Notes: generated from the letters alone by a model not told the origin. Shown: positions 27,502 to 38,640, counted from the first letter of the stretch. The stretch is 64,000 bases of DNA from Pseudarthrobacter sp. ATCC 49987 (GCF_009928425.1 NZ_JAABNS010000001.1:1550001-1614000), one strand, 5' to 3'. Made by a program: numbers and translations.

Positions 27502-27507
27502 TAAGGT
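27502..27507 (+). promoter_or_regulatory. Probable -10 box of rpsD with a long leader
   Basis: TAAGGT in a GGTAAGGTTG context lies about 170 nt before the rpsD start. The leader contains small hairpins such as CTCC-ATCG-TGGAG near 27620. S4 is an autoregulator in several bacteria, so leader control is possible but not shown. Confidence 0.4.
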
Positions 27508-27674
27508 TGTTCGTTGTCTGGCAAGGCACGGACGCACAATCCACCTGATTTCGGCATTTTATGCTGTGCAGAAGGGTTTGCCCTGTGCCCAGTAGCAAAA
27601 GGCAGCGGTTGGCCGATGCTCTCCATCGTGGAGGCCAGTAACACTGACACACCGCAGATATTGGAAGGACACAA

Positions 27675-28301
27675 GTGGCTAACAACACTCGTGCTCGCCG
27701 TACCGCACGCCTTTCGCGTGCACTCGGCATTGCTCTGACCCCCAAGGCCGCCAAGTACATGGAGCGCCGCCCGTACGGCCCCGGTGAGCATGGCCGTGCC
27801 CGCAAGAAGCAGGACTCCGACTACGCCGTACGTCTGCGCGAAAAGCAGCGTCTGCGCGCCCAGTACGGCATCCGCGAAGCCCAGATGACCCGTGCCTTCG
27901 AAGAAGCACGCCGCACCAAGGGCCTGACCGGTGAAAACCTGATCGAACTGCTCGAAATGCGTCTCGACGCCCTCGTGCTGCGTGCCGGCTTCGCCCGCAC
28001 CATCGCCCAGGCCCGCCAGCTGGTTGTCCACCGCCACATCCTGGTCGACGGCATCCGCGTTGACCGCCCGTCTTTCCGCGTCTCTGAGGGCCAGCTGGTC
28101 CACGTTCACAGCCGCAGCGAGTCCATGCCTCCGTTCCAGGTTGCAGCAGCCGGCGCTCACCGCGACGTCCTGCCCATGGTTCCGGCATACCTGGACGTCA
28201 AGCTTGACGCCCTGCAGGCACGCCTGGTCCGTCGCCCGAAGCGCTCCGAGGTCCCCGTGACCTGCGAAGAGCAGCTCGTCGTGGAATTCTACGCACGCTA
28301 G
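27675..28301 (+). CDS. rpsD: 30S ribosomal protein S4
   Basis: A primary 16S rRNA-binding protein of the small subunit. The 208-aa protein begins MANNTRARRTARLSRALG. Its N-terminus has KYMERRPYGPGEHG with no CxxC pair, so it is the zinc-independent (C-minus) form. The S4 RNA-binding domain lies near residues 98-160: MRLDALVLRAGFARTIAQAR and HRHILVDGIRVDRPSFRV. The GTG start follows a GGAAGGA site. It is separate from the main ribosomal operons, as is usual in actinobacteria when next to alaS, and ends in a strong terminator. Confidence 0.97.
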   Translation: MANNTRARRTARLSRALGIALTPKAAKYMERRPYGPGEHGRARKKQDSDYAVRLREKQRLRAQYGIREAQMTRAFEEARRTKGLTGENLIELLEMRLDALVLRAGFARTIAQARQLVVHRHILVDGIRVDRPSFRVSEGQLVHVHSRSESMPPFQVAAAGAHRDVLPMVPAYLDVKLDALQARLVRRPKRSEVPVTCEEQLVVEFYAR

Positions 28302-28320
28302 ATCCAGCGCGACACCTTAC

Positions 28321-28354
28321 AAAGAAGCCCGTGGCAAGCGCCGCGGGCTTCTTT
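28321..28354 (+). terminator. Rho-independent-type terminator of rpsD
   Basis: An 11-bp stem (28321-28331 with 28344-28354) spells AAAGAAGCCCG and its complement, with a 12-nt loop and a T-containing end (CTTCTTTGTATG). It lies 20 nt after the rpsD stop. Confidence 0.85.
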
Positions 28355-28446
28355 GTATGTAAGGTACTTGGGGGAGTTCTGCGGTTGCCGGCTGTGTCAG
28401 CCGGCGGCGCCCGCAGGGACACGACGCAACAAGGAGATGAACGACT

Positions 28447-28821
28447 ATGACTGGTGGCGATATTGCCGGCCTGATCGCGGCCGGAGTGTTTGCACTGCTG
28501 GTCCTGCTGCTCGCCGTGCCGATCCTCAAGCTCGGGGGAGTGTTTGACGAAGTGCGGACCTCCATCCGTTCCATCAGCGACGGCGCCACTCCGCTCATGG
28601 ACGAAGTCACGGCGACCGTTTCCACCACCAACGAGCAGCTCAAGAAGGTCGACGGGATCGCGAGCAACGTCTCCGACGCGTCCGCCAATATCTCGGCGCT
28701 GTCCTCGCTCGTGGCCGCCACTGTGGGTTCGCCGCTGATCAAGGTCGCCTCCTTCAGCTACGGCGTGCGCTCGGCCTTCACCGCCCGTAAAAAGCCCGCC
28801 ACCGGCCGCCGCAGCCGCTAA
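28447..28821 (+). CDS. DUF948 domain-containing membrane protein
   Basis: A 124-aa protein with one N-terminal transmembrane helix (residues 5-28, GLIAAGVFALLVLLLAVPI). A long amphipathic helix follows (VFDEVRTSIRSISDGATPLMDEV) as in the DUF948 family, then a basic tail KKPATGRRSR. Function is unknown. A GGAGATG site precedes the ATG. The order rpsD, DUF948, a small protein, alaS is conserved in actinobacteria such as Streptomyces, which supports both small genes. Confidence 0.85.
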   Translation: MTGGDIAGLIAAGVFALLVLLLAVPILKLGGVFDEVRTSIRSISDGATPLMDEVTATVSTTNEQLKKVDGIASNVSDASANISALSSLVAATVGSPLIKVASFSYGVRSAFTARKKPATGRRSR

Positions 28822-28841
28822 TTCCAGCTGGAGAACCTGAC

Positions 28842-29108
28842 ATGAACAGAATCATCTGGATGGGACTCGGCGTCGCCATCGGCGTCATCGCGTTCCGCAA
28901 GATCACCGAAGCGCAGTCCAATCTGGGCCCCGAGGGGCTCAACCGGGCGGTTGGCCGGCTCGCCGACGGCCTGTACGACTTCGCTGACGCCGTGCGCGAG
29001 GGCATGAACGAGCGCGAGACCGAACTCCGGGCCGCCCTTGGTATTGACGCGGGCCTTGAAATGGCCGTCAGCAAGGGTGCCGCCGGCAAGGATGCACTCC
29101 GGCGCTAG
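28842..29108 (+). CDS. Small membrane-associated protein, DUF6167-like
   Basis: An 88-aa protein starting MNRIIWMGLGVAIGVIAFRK, a short membrane-spanning or anchoring helix. It is followed by LNRAVGRLADGLYDFADAVREGMNERETELRAALG, a helix matching the pattern of actinobacterial small proteins encoded before alaS. Function is unknown. It begins 20 nt after the DUF948 gene, with GGAGAA upstream, so the two are likely cotranscribed. Confidence 0.78.
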   Translation: MNRIIWMGLGVAIGVIAFRKITEAQSNLGPEGLNRAVGRLADGLYDFADAVREGMNERETELRAALGIDAGLEMAVSKGAAGKDALRR

Positions 29109-29199
29109 CCGGGAGAGAATGAGGAAGAAGGCGGCACCCGCACACAGGGCCGCCGGCACGGCCGGAGGCCGGAACCAGACCGTTCCGCGGTCCATACGC

Positions 29200-29251
29200 G
29201 TGAACACGAACGCAGTGAACAAAAAACACAGTGAACATAAACACAGTGAAT
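29200..29251. repeat. Four phased direct repeats upstream of alaS
   Basis: GTGAAC occurs at 29200, 29215 and 29231, and GTGAAT at 29246, giving 15-, 16- and 15-bp periods. The last three are preceded by (A/G)CA, making CAGTGAAC-type units. The stretch is markedly A-rich for this genome and ends about 23 nt before the alaS ATG, so it lies in its 5' leader or promoter. No protein-coding explanation is convincing. Confidence 0.7.
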
Positions 29252-29274
29252 ATTGAAGGGTACGTAATCAGCTC

Positions 29275-31953
29275 ATGAAGTCGCAGGAGATCACCAAGCG
29301 CTGGATCGACTTTTTTGTCAGTAAGGGCCACACGGCGGTTCCCTCTGCTTCCCTGGTCTCCAGCGACCCCTCCCTGCTGTTCACAGTGGCCGGCATGGTC
29401 CCGTTCATCCCTTACCTGACCGCCCGGGAGGAAGCGCCCTACAAGCGCGCCACCAGCGTGCAGAAGTGCATCCGGACCGGCGACATCGAGGAAGTCGGCA
29501 AGACCGCCCGCCACGGCACCTTTTTCCAGATGTGCGGCAACTTCTCCTTCGGCGACTACTTCAAGGAAGACGCCATTAAGTTCGCCTGGGAGCTGCTCAC
29601 CACGAGCGTTGACGACGGCGGGTACGGACTGCCGCCCGAGCGCCTCTGGGTCACCGTCTACGAAGAGGACGACGAGGCCGAGCAGCTCTGGCTCAAGAAC
29701 ACCGGAATGCCCGCCGAGCGGATCCAGCGGATGGGCAAGGCGGACAACTACTGGTCCACCGGCCAGCCCGGTCCGGCCGGCCCCTGCTCCGAGATCTACT
29801 ACGACCGCGGCCCGTCCTACGGCGTCGAGGGCGGCCCGATCGCGGACGAGAACCGCTATGTGGAAATCTGGAACCTCGTGTTCATGCAATACCAGATCGA
29901 CAACGTGCGCTCCAAGGTGGACTTCGACATCACCGGCGAACTGCCCAAGAAGAACATCGACACCGGCCTCGGCATGGAGCGCCTGGCGATGATCCTGCAG
30001 GACGTCGAGAACATGTACGAGACGGACCAGGTCCGCCCTGTCATCGACAAGGCCGCGGCCCTCTCCGGCCGGGAGTACACCTCCGCCGAGTCCGCCGCCG
30101 ACCCGCACCACACCGACGACGTCCGGATGCGCGTTGTCGCCGACCACATCCGTTCCTCCCTCATGCTGATCGCCGACGGCGTGACCCCCTCCAACGAAGG
30201 CCGCGGCTACGTGCTGCGCCGCCTGATCCGCCGTGCCGTGCGTTCCATGCGCCTGCTCGGCGTCGAAAAGGCTTGCCTGTCCGAACTGCTCCCCGCTTCA
30301 CGCGACGCCATGAAGGGCGTTTACCCGATCGTGGAGACGGACTTCGACCGGATCAGCCGGATTGCCTACGCCGAGGAGAAGGCGTTCCTGCGCACCATCG
30401 CGTCCGGCACCGCGCGGCTCGAGGACGCCGTCCAGGAGTCCAAGGCTGCGGGACACCCGCTCTCCGGCGCCGATGCCTTCGCCCTGCACGACACCTACGG
30501 CTTCCCGATCGACCTCACGCTCGAAATGGCTGAAGAGGCCGGGCTCAAGGTCGATGAGCCGGAGTTCCGCAAGCTCATGCTCGAGCAGCGCCAGCGTGCG
30601 CAGGCCGACGCCAAGGGCAAAAAGGGCTCCCACGCCGACCTCAGTGCCTTCCAGGAGCTGCTGTCCGCCGGAGAGACAGTTTTTACCGGCTACACCGAGC
30701 TCACCGGTGAGTCCAAGGTCCGCGGCATCCTCGCCGGCGGCCGCAAGGTCTCACAGGCGTCCACGGGCGAGGAAATCGAGCTGGTCCTCGCCGAGACCCC
30801 GTTCTACGCCGAAGCCGGCGGCCAGGCCGCCGACACCGGGCTGATCACCGGCGACGGCTTCGTCGTCGAGGTCCTGGACGTCCAGCGGCCCATCAAGGGC
30901 CTGAGTGTGCACAAGGCGATTGTCCGCGAGGGCGAAATCGGCGCCGACTCCCTCGTCCAGGCAGCCGTGGACCGCGAACGCCGGCACGCCGCCGAGCAGG
31001 CCCACACCGGCACGCACATCGTGCACGCGGCCCTGCACCAGATCCTCGGCCCGGAAGCCCTGCAGCGCGGCTCGTTCAACAAGGCCGGCTACCTGCGCTT
31101 CGACTTCGCCTGGGGTGAGGGGCTGAGCCCGGCCACACGCTCCGAAATCGAGGAAGTCTCCAACATCGCCATCCGCAACAACTACCGGGTGGAGACCAAA
31201 ATCATGGGTCTTGCCGAGGCCAAGGCCCTCGGCGCCATGGCACTCTTCGGCGAGAACTACGGCAACGAAGTCCGGGTCGTGGAGATCGACGGCGCCTGGT
31301 CCCGTGAACTCTGCGGCGGCACCCATGTCGAGAACACGTCCCTGATCGGCAGCCTGTCCCTGCTCGGGGAGCAGTCGGTCGGCTCGGGAAACCGCCGCGT
31401 CGAGGCCTTCGTCGGCATGGACGCCTTCCGGCACCTCGCCGCCGAACGCGCGCTGGTGACCGAACTCACCGACATGCTCAAGGTTCCCTCCGGTCTGCTC
31501 GCGGACCGGATCGCCACCACGCTGACCAAGCTCAAGACTGCCGAGAAGGAACTTGAGCGCCTGCGCAAGGAGCAGCTCACGGCAGCCGCCGGGCAGCTCG
31601 TGGGGACCGCCAAGGACGCCGCCGGCATCAAGGTCATTGCCCACGACGCCGGCCAGGTCAGCGGCGCGGACGACCTCCGTGGCCTGGCCCTGGACCTGCG
31701 GACCCGTCTCGGCTCCGAGCCGGCCGCCGTCGCGGTCGCCGGGGTCAGCAACGACCGTCCGGTCATCCTGATCGCCACCAACGAAGCCGCCCGGACGGCC
31801 GGTGTCAAGGCGGGGGCCCTGGTGCGCCTCGCCGCCGGAATCCTCGGCGGCGGCGGTGGCGGCAAGGACGACGTCGCCCAGGGCGGCGGCACGGACGCCG
31901 CCAAGGTCGGCGCGGCACTCGCCGCCGTCGTGGACGCCATCACCCGGCGATAA
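29275..31953 (+). CDS. alaS: Alanine--tRNA ligase
   Basis: Charges tRNA-Ala and clears mischarged serine or glycine. The 892-aa class II enzyme has the N-terminal catalytic core (KSQEITKRWIDFFVSKGH, TSVQKCIRTGDIEEVGKTAR, DTGLGMERLAMILQ). The editing domain holds zinc-site motifs HTGTH (about residue 577) and CGGTH (about 680). A coiled region and a C-terminal DHHA1/C-Ala domain with a Gly-rich GGGGGGKDD segment follow. The ATG has only a distant GAAGGG. The preceding A-rich direct repeats may affect its expression. ruvX follows 10 nt later. Confidence 0.97.
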   Translation: MKSQEITKRWIDFFVSKGHTAVPSASLVSSDPSLLFTVAGMVPFIPYLTAREEAPYKRATSVQKCIRTGDIEEVGKTARHGTFFQMCGNFSFGDYFKEDAIKFAWELLTTSVDDGGYGLPPERLWVTVYEEDDEAEQLWLKNTGMPAERIQRMGKADNYWSTGQPGPAGPCSEIYYDRGPSYGVEGGPIADENRYVEIWNLVFMQYQIDNVRSKVDFDITGELPKKNIDTGLGMERLAMILQDVENMYETDQVRPVIDKAAALSGREYTSAESAADPHHTDDVRMRVVADHIRSSLMLIADGVTPSNEGRGYVLRRLIRRAVRSMRLLGVEKACLSELLPASRDAMKGVYPIVETDFDRISRIAYAEEKAFLRTIASGTARLEDAVQESKAAGHPLSGADAFALHDTYGFPIDLTLEMAEEAGLKVDEPEFRKLMLEQRQRAQADAKGKKGSHADLSAFQELLSAGETVFTGYTELTGESKVRGILAGGRKVSQASTGEEIELVLAETPFYAEAGGQAADTGLITGDGFVVEVLDVQRPIKGLSVHKAIVREGEIGADSLVQAAVDRERRHAAEQAHTGTHIVHAALHQILGPEALQRGSFNKAGYLRFDFAWGEGLSPATRSEIEEVSNIAIRNNYRVETKIMGLAEAKALGAMALFGENYGNEVRVVEIDGAWSRELCGGTHVENTSLIGSLSLLGEQSVGSGNRRVEAFVGMDAFRHLAAERALVTELTDMLKVPSGLLADRIATTLTKLKTAEKELERLRKEQLTAAAGQLVGTAKDAAGIKVIAHDAGQVSGADDLRGLALDLRTRLGSEPAAVAVAGVSNDRPVILIATNEAARTAGVKAGALVRLAAGILGGGGGGKDDVAQGGGTDAAKVGAALAAVVDAITRR

Positions 31954-31963
31954 CGGACGACCC

Positions 31964-32578
31964 GTGAACGAAGCTGCTGTGCCCGGCGACTACCCCCTCG
32001 GCGTGAAGCTCGGGGTGGACGTCGGGACCGTCCGGGTCGGCGTGGCGGTCTGTGACCGCGACGGCATCCTGGCCACCCCGTTGCGCACCCTGGAGCGGAA
32101 CGCGAAGAAGAACACGGACGTGCGGATCCTCGCGGCCCTGGCCATGGAACTCGGTGTGGTGGAGATCTTTGTCGGCCTGCCGCGGACGATGAAAGGCGAG
32201 GAACATGCCTCGGCGCGGATGGCCACGGACTACGCAAAGCTACTCGCGGGTAAACTGGGAGAGTGCGGTTCCGGGGTGCCGGTTCGGCTGGTCGATGAGC
32301 GTCTGAGCACGGTGTCGGCCCACCGGCACCTGCACGAAGCTGGCATGAGCAGCCGGAATCACCGTAAGGTAGTTGATCAGGTTGCGGCCGCAGGTATCCT
32401 GCAGCATGCGATCGATATGCAAAAGGCCAGGGGGACGGAGGTCGGAAGCCGCGTATACGCGGAGTCCGCGCCGGGGCCAACCGGGGATGGCGCACAGGCC
32501 GGCCCGGCACTAGACGAGCATTCTGCACCACGCATTCTGCCCAAAATGGAAGGCTACAGTGAGCCCGGTCAACAGTGA
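31964..32578 (+). CDS. ruvX: RuvX/YqgF family putative pre-16S rRNA nuclease
   Basis: RNase H-fold nuclease proposed to process the 5' end of 16S rRNA. The 204-aa protein has LGVDVGTVRVGVAV (first Asp near residue 18), the VGLPRTMKGEE segment, VDERLSTVSAHR, and the last acidic residue in VVDQVAAAGILQHAID. About 45 C-terminal residues are extra and unlike the family core. The GTG at 31964 lies 10 nt after alaS. The final 20 nt overlap the mltG start, which is translated in another frame. Confidence 0.92.
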   Translation: MNEAAVPGDYPLGVKLGVDVGTVRVGVAVCDRDGILATPLRTLERNAKKNTDVRILAALAMELGVVEIFVGLPRTMKGEEHASARMATDYAKLLAGKLGECGSGVPVRLVDERLSTVSAHRHLHEAGMSSRNHRKVVDQVAAAGILQHAIDMQKARGTEVGSRVYAESAPGPTGDGAQAGPALDEHSAPRILPKMEGYSEPGQQ

Positions 32579-34166
32579 CGACTCCTCCGGCGGCGCCGGC
32601 CGACCGCTGACGCGCAAGGAGCTCAGGGCCCAGGAGAAGGTCCAGGCGACCCAGGGCCACGATGTTATCCCGGCTCAGGCTTTCGAGACCGGCGAGGACA
32701 CCCCGGCCGCTGCGCCCCGCGCCCGGTCTGATTCCGCCCCCGAAACTGATGCCGCCGTCTTGGCGGAACCCGTCACGGCAGCCGACGCGCCGGAGCTGCC
32801 CGCGGCAGCCCCCACCGTGCACGAGGAGCCCGTGCACTACCAACCCGTCCACGAGTACGCGGGCGGTGTTGCCCACGCGGACGCCGTCGGCCACGAAGCA
32901 GACGTTCCGCCCGGCTACGAACTCCACCCTGACGCTGAGCCCCACGACGGCCACTCCGACGACGACCACTACGTGTACGACGGCGCGGACGGACACGCTG
33001 CCGACTACCACGCTGCCGACGACAACCCTGCCGATTACCAGCACGAGGAAGACGGCCGCGTGGTGCTGGCCGGTGGTGCCGCCATCCGTACGACCAAGGG
33101 CCCGTCCAAAAAGGTCCGCCGCCGGCGCCGCTTCCTTGCGCTGTTGCTGACGCTGACCGTCTTCGTCGTGGCAGTCGCCGTCGGCGCGCAGTTCCTGAAG
33201 CCCCTGCTGGGCGGGGACACGGTGGCCGACTACCCCGGTCCCGGAACCGGCGAGGTCGTCATCACGGTGCCGCCGGGCTCCGGGCCGAAGTCCGTAGCCA
33301 CCCAGCTCCAGGAAAAGAAGGTCGTGGCGAACGCCGACACTTTCCTGAAGGAATTCGTGGCCTCCGGCGGGGCGTTGGCTCCCGGCGACTTCACCATGCG
33401 CACTGAAATGAAGAACTCCGACGCCGTGGCCATCCTGCTGAACAAGGACAAGGGCAAGGTCATGTACTTCGCCCTCAGCGCCGGGCTGCGAATCGGCGAA
33501 TCGCTCCAGGCCATCTCTGAGGGCAGCGGTGTGCCCGTCGCCGAACTCAAGGCGCTCAATGAATCGCCGGCCCAGTTCGGTGTGCCGGCCAAGGCCAAGA
33601 ACCTCGAAGGCTTCCTCGCTCCCGGCGAGTACCGGTTCCCGCTCGGCACCCCGGCGAAGGACGTGCTGCGGAAGCTCGTGAACACCACCCTGGACGAGCT
33701 CAAGTCCCAGGGAGTGACGGATCCGGCCAAGCAGTACGACGTCGTCACCGTCGCCAGCATCGTCCAGGCCGAGGGCGGCCAGGCGGAATACGGCGATGTG
33801 GCCGGTGCGATCTACAACCGCCTCAAGCCCAACAACACTGAGACGAACGGGCTGATCCAGTCCGACGCCACGGTGACCTATGGGCTCGGCATCAAGAGCT
33901 TCCACATCGACGAGATCCAGAAAACCGACAAGTCCAACCCGTACAACACCTACGCGAACCAGGGCCTGCCGGTAGGGCCGATCGGTTCGCCGGGCAAGAC
34001 GGCGATCGACGCGGCGGCCAAGCCCAAGGCCAACGAATACCTCTACTGGGTGACGATCAACCTGGACACCAAGGAAACCTTGTTCTCCAAGACGCTGGCG
34101 GAGCACAACACCTATGTGGCCAAGTACAACGCCTGGTGTGAGGCCAACCCCGGACGCTGCGTATGA
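32559..34166 (+). CDS. mltG: Endolytic murein transglycosylase MltG
   Basis: Cuts nascent glycan strands at the membrane. The 535-aa protein has an unusually long cytosolic N-terminus of about 185 residues, rich in His, Asp, Ala and Pro (HYQPVHEYAGG, repeated ADYHAADDN-type units). A basic RRRRFL stop-transfer and one transmembrane helix follow (about 188-210). The extracellular part has a LysM-like region and the catalytic domain, with Glu405 in VASIVQAEGGQAEYG and YNRLK. The GTG start overlaps ruvX. aroE follows with an ATGA overlap. Confidence 0.93.
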   Translation: MSPVNSDDSSGGAGRPLTRKELRAQEKVQATQGHDVIPAQAFETGEDTPAAAPRARSDSAPETDAAVLAEPVTAADAPELPAAAPTVHEEPVHYQPVHEYAGGVAHADAVGHEADVPPGYELHPDAEPHDGHSDDDHYVYDGADGHAADYHAADDNPADYQHEEDGRVVLAGGAAIRTTKGPSKKVRRRRRFLALLLTLTVFVVAVAVGAQFLKPLLGGDTVADYPGPGTGEVVITVPPGSGPKSVATQLQEKKVVANADTFLKEFVASGGALAPGDFTMRTEMKNSDAVAILLNKDKGKVMYFALSAGLRIGESLQAISEGSGVPVAELKALNESPAQFGVPAKAKNLEGFLAPGEYRFPLGTPAKDVLRKLVNTTLDELKSQGVTDPAKQYDVVTVASIVQAEGGQAEYGDVAGAIYNRLKPNNTETNGLIQSDATVTYGLGIKSFHIDEIQKTDKSNPYNTYANQGLPVGPIGSPGKTAIDAAAKPKANEYLYWVTINLDTKETLFSKTLAEHNTYVAKYNAWCEANPGRCV

Positions 34167-35080
34167 CGACCAGGGCCGCCGTGCTCGGGCACCCGATCGG
34201 CCATTCGAAGTCTCCGGCGTTGCACCGGGCTGCCTACGCCCACCTTGGCGTGGAGCTGGACTACGCTGCGGTCGACGTGACCGAAGACGAGCTGCCGGAC
34301 TTTATGGCCCGTGTCCGGGAGGACCTGCGGCAGGGGGAGAGCTGGCGCGGGTTGTCGGTGACCATGCCGCTGAAGTCCGCCATGGTCCGCGAAGTCGATG
34401 AGGTCCGCGGCGTGGCCCGCGAGCTCGGCGTCGTGAACACGGTCGCGTTCGAACGCCCGGGAGCCGGCGCCGGCCCCACCCGCCTGGTCGGCTACAACAC
34501 CGACGTCGCCGGAATCGTCAACGCGCTCCGCCACGCGGGCGCCGCATCCGCGCCCACCGCCGTCGTCCTCGGCGGGGGCGGCACCTCGGCCGCTGCCATC
34601 GCCGCACTGAAGGACCTGGGTGCGCCGGCCGCCGACATTTTCGTCCGCGATGTCACACGCGCCGCCCAGGCGCGGGCGGCTGCTGACGCTATAGGCCTTC
34701 CCGTCCGGGTCCTCCCCCTGGGCGGAGCGGCTGCCGCCGTCGGACGGGCCGACGTCGTGATCTCCACGCTGCCGCCCCGGGCCGCCGATCCATTGGCCTG
34801 GGAGCTTGCGCAATTCTTTGCGCAGCGCGCAGGGGAGCCGTCCCGCGACGCCCCGGTTGCCCGGCCCGGCGTGCTGCTGGACGTTGCTTATGATCCCTGG
34901 CCCAGCCGGATCGCCGCCGCCTGGCAGGACGCCGGCGGCACCGTGGTCCCCGGACTCGAGATGCTCATCTACCAGGCCGTGGAACAGGTCCGGCATTTCA
35001 CGGGCCTGGGCGACGCCGTGCCGGCCGAAGTCATAGATGTGATGTGTGACGCAGTCGGGGCGCCCCGACGGGTGTTCTAA
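34163..35080 (+). CDS. aroE: Shikimate dehydrogenase
   Basis: Reduces 3-dehydroshikimate with NADPH in aromatic amino acid synthesis. The 305-aa protein has the substrate site [20 protein letters not shown] (Ser-x-Ser replaced by SKSP as usual) and the catalytic Lys in [10 protein letters not shown]. The Rossmann loop is [15 protein letters not shown] near residue 135, and [12 protein letters not shown] lies near the end. The ATG overlaps the mltG stop. A 15-residue insertion, [19 protein letters not shown], precedes [12 protein letters not shown]. The chorismate genes aroC, aroK and aroB follow. Confidence 0.93.
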   Translation: MTTRAAVLGHPIGHSKSPALHRAAYAHLGVELDYAAVDVTEDELPDFMARVREDLRQGESWRGLSVTMPLKSAMVREVDEVRGVARELGVVNTVAFERPGAGAGPTRLVGYNTDVAGIVNALRHAGAASAPTAVVLGGGGTSAAAIAALKDLGAPAADIFVRDVTRAAQARAAADAIGLPVRVLPLGGAAAAVGRADVVISTLPPRAADPLAWELAQFFAQRAGEPSRDAPVARPGVLLDVAYDPWPSRIAAAWQDAGGTVVPGLEMLIYQAVEQVRHFTGLGDAVPAEVIDVMCDAVGAPRRVF

Positions 35081-35106
35081 CCGCCTTACATGGCAGGATG
35101 GATTTT

Positions 35107-36305
35107 ATGTTGCGTTGGTTGACTGCCGGAGAATCCCATGGGCCGGCCCTGGTCGGAATTATTGAAGGCGTGCCCGCCGGTGTGGAACTCACCAGCGCCC
35201 AGATCGCCGATTCGCTGGCGCGCCGCCGGCTCGGCTACGGCCGCGGCGCGCGGATGAAGTTTGAGCAGGACGTCGTCACGATCCTCGGCGGAGTCCGCCA
35301 CGGCATCACCCAGGGCGGCCCCGTCGCCATCCAGGTCGGCAACACCGAGTGGCCCAAGTGGGAGCAGATCATGTCTGCCGACCCCGTGGACCCGGAAATC
35401 CTCGCCGACCAGGCCCGCAACGCCCCGCTGACCCGTCCCCGGCCCGGCCACGCGGACTTCACGGGCATGCAGAAATACGGCTTTGACGAGGCGCGTCCCG
35501 TGCTGGAGCGCGCCAGCGCCCGTGAAACGGCAACCCGCGTGGCCCTCGGCACCGTCGCCTCCGCATTCCTCAAGCAGCTCGGCATCGAACTGGTCTCCCA
35601 CACGGTGTCGATCGCCAGCACCGCGGTCCCGGAAGGCCGGCCGCTGCCGGTACCGGCCAACGTCCTGGCCCTCGACGCCGACCCGCTGCGCTGCTTCGAC
35701 CGCGAAACCTCCGACGCCATGGTGGCCGAGGTCGACATCGCGCACAAAGAAGGCGAAACCCTGGGCGGCGTGGTCGAGGTCCTCGCCTACGGACTCCCGC
35801 CGGGACTCGGCAGCTACGTCCACTGGGACCGCCGCCTCGATTCACGGCTCGCGGCTGCCCTCATGGGCATCCAGGCCATCAAGGGCGTTGAGGTCGGCGA
35901 CGGCTTCCTCACCGCGTCCCGCCGCGGCTCGGCCGCCCACGACGAGATCGTCAAGGACGCCGACGGCAAGATCGTCCGCACCTCCAACCGCGCCGGCGGC
36001 ATCGAAGGCGGCATGAGCATCGGCGACGTGCTGCGCGTCCGCGCTGCGATGAAGCCGATCGCCACGGTTCCCCGCGCCCTCAGGACCGTTGACGTCAGCA
36101 CCGGCGAAGCCGCCAAGGCCCACCACCAGCGCTCCGACGTCTGTGCGGTCCCCGCGGCCGGCGTCGTCGCCGAGGCCATGGTGGCCCTCGTCCTGGCCGA
36201 GGCAGTAACGGAAAAGTTCGGCGGCGATTCCGTGAAGGAAACCGCCCGCAACATCAAGGGTTATCTGGACAACATTCCGGCGTCCCTGGACTCGATCGGC
36301 CAGTA

Positions 36306-36306
<1 letters not shown>
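35107..36306 (+). CDS. aroC: Chorismate synthase
   Basis: Converts EPSP to chorismate using reduced flavin. The 399-aa protein begins [17 protein letters not shown] (signature 1, His in GESHG). It also shows [13 protein letters not shown], signature 2-like [14 protein letters not shown] near residue 135, and signature 3-like [17 protein letters not shown] near 340. The ATG at 35107 gives the family start; a nearby ATG at 35098 adds three residues. The stop overlaps the aroK GTG by one base. Confidence 0.96.
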
Positions 36307-37998
<1,692 letters not shown>

Positions 37999-37999
<1 letters not shown>

Positions 38000-38523
38000 T
38001 GCCTTTCGTCCCAGGCGGCACCAGTGACTGGCCCGATGCAGGGTTTCCGGGGATCAAAATCAACCCGGACAGCCTGGTGCCGCAAATCGTCAACGGGGAC
38101 GCCGTCGCCGAAGCGCTGGCAGCCTCGACCGACCCGGGTGACCTGATCTTCGTGCGCCTCGTCGAAGGGCACCCTGCTGAAGCCGCCGAACTGCTCGCCG
38201 AAGCCCGGTACAAGGATCCCTCCTCGCTGCGCCTGCGGATCTTCGAAGCCGACGTCCTGCGGGTCTCCAACCGGCTTGACCGGGCCGTTGAACTGTTCCG
38301 CCAACTGCTGGCGGAGACGCGGGGAACGCCGGACGAGGCGCGCATCCGCCAGCACCTCGGACGGTGCTATTTCGCCAGCGGCAACATTGCGGCCGCCGTC
38401 GAATGCTTCGCCGAAGCCCTCGACCTGCGCGTCGCCGGGTCGGCCGACGCGGCCCTGATCTACGCCTCCACGGTGGCGCTGCAGCGGGCGCGGAATGTGC
38501 TGGATCTCGACTCACCCGCATAA
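37999..38523 (+). CDS. Tetratricopeptide repeat protein
   Basis: A 174-aa cytosolic protein of unknown role. After an N-terminal MPFVPGGTSDWPDAGFPGI and the KINPDSLVPQIVNGD segment, it has about three TPR-like helical pairs: HPAEAAELLAEARYKDP, RLDRAVELFRQLLAETRG, and GNIAAAVECFAEALDLR. The ATG overlaps the aroB stop (TGATG), so it is coupled to shikimate enzyme synthesis, although its function need not be metabolic. A TAGAAT box for efp begins just after its stop. Confidence 0.78.
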
Positions 38524-38527
38524 CCGG

Positions 38528-38533
38528 TAGAAT
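38528..38533 (+). promoter_or_regulatory. Possible -10 box of efp
   Basis: GGTAGAATGG lies about 108 nt before the efp GTG, immediately after the TPR gene stop. The leader holds a GCCGG/CCGGC hairpin near 38565-38588. The -35 is not clear. Confidence 0.35.
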
Positions 38534-38640
38534 GGTTCTTGGATTTTTGATAAATACGCGCTGGCGGGCCGGATCGGCATGCCGGCCTGGCATAAGCGGC
38601 TGGCGGCTAGAACCAGTCAACAAAGAAACCTGAGGATACT

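Noticed and set aside
29109..29274. CRISPR-like array before alaS
   Set aside because: Units are only 15-16 bp with no unique spacers of normal length, and no cas genes are present; they are phased direct repeats.
31257..34106. Open minus-strand frame of about 949 codons opposite alaS, ruvX and mltG
   Set aside because: Shadow of three recognised genes, with no start context or recognisable domain.
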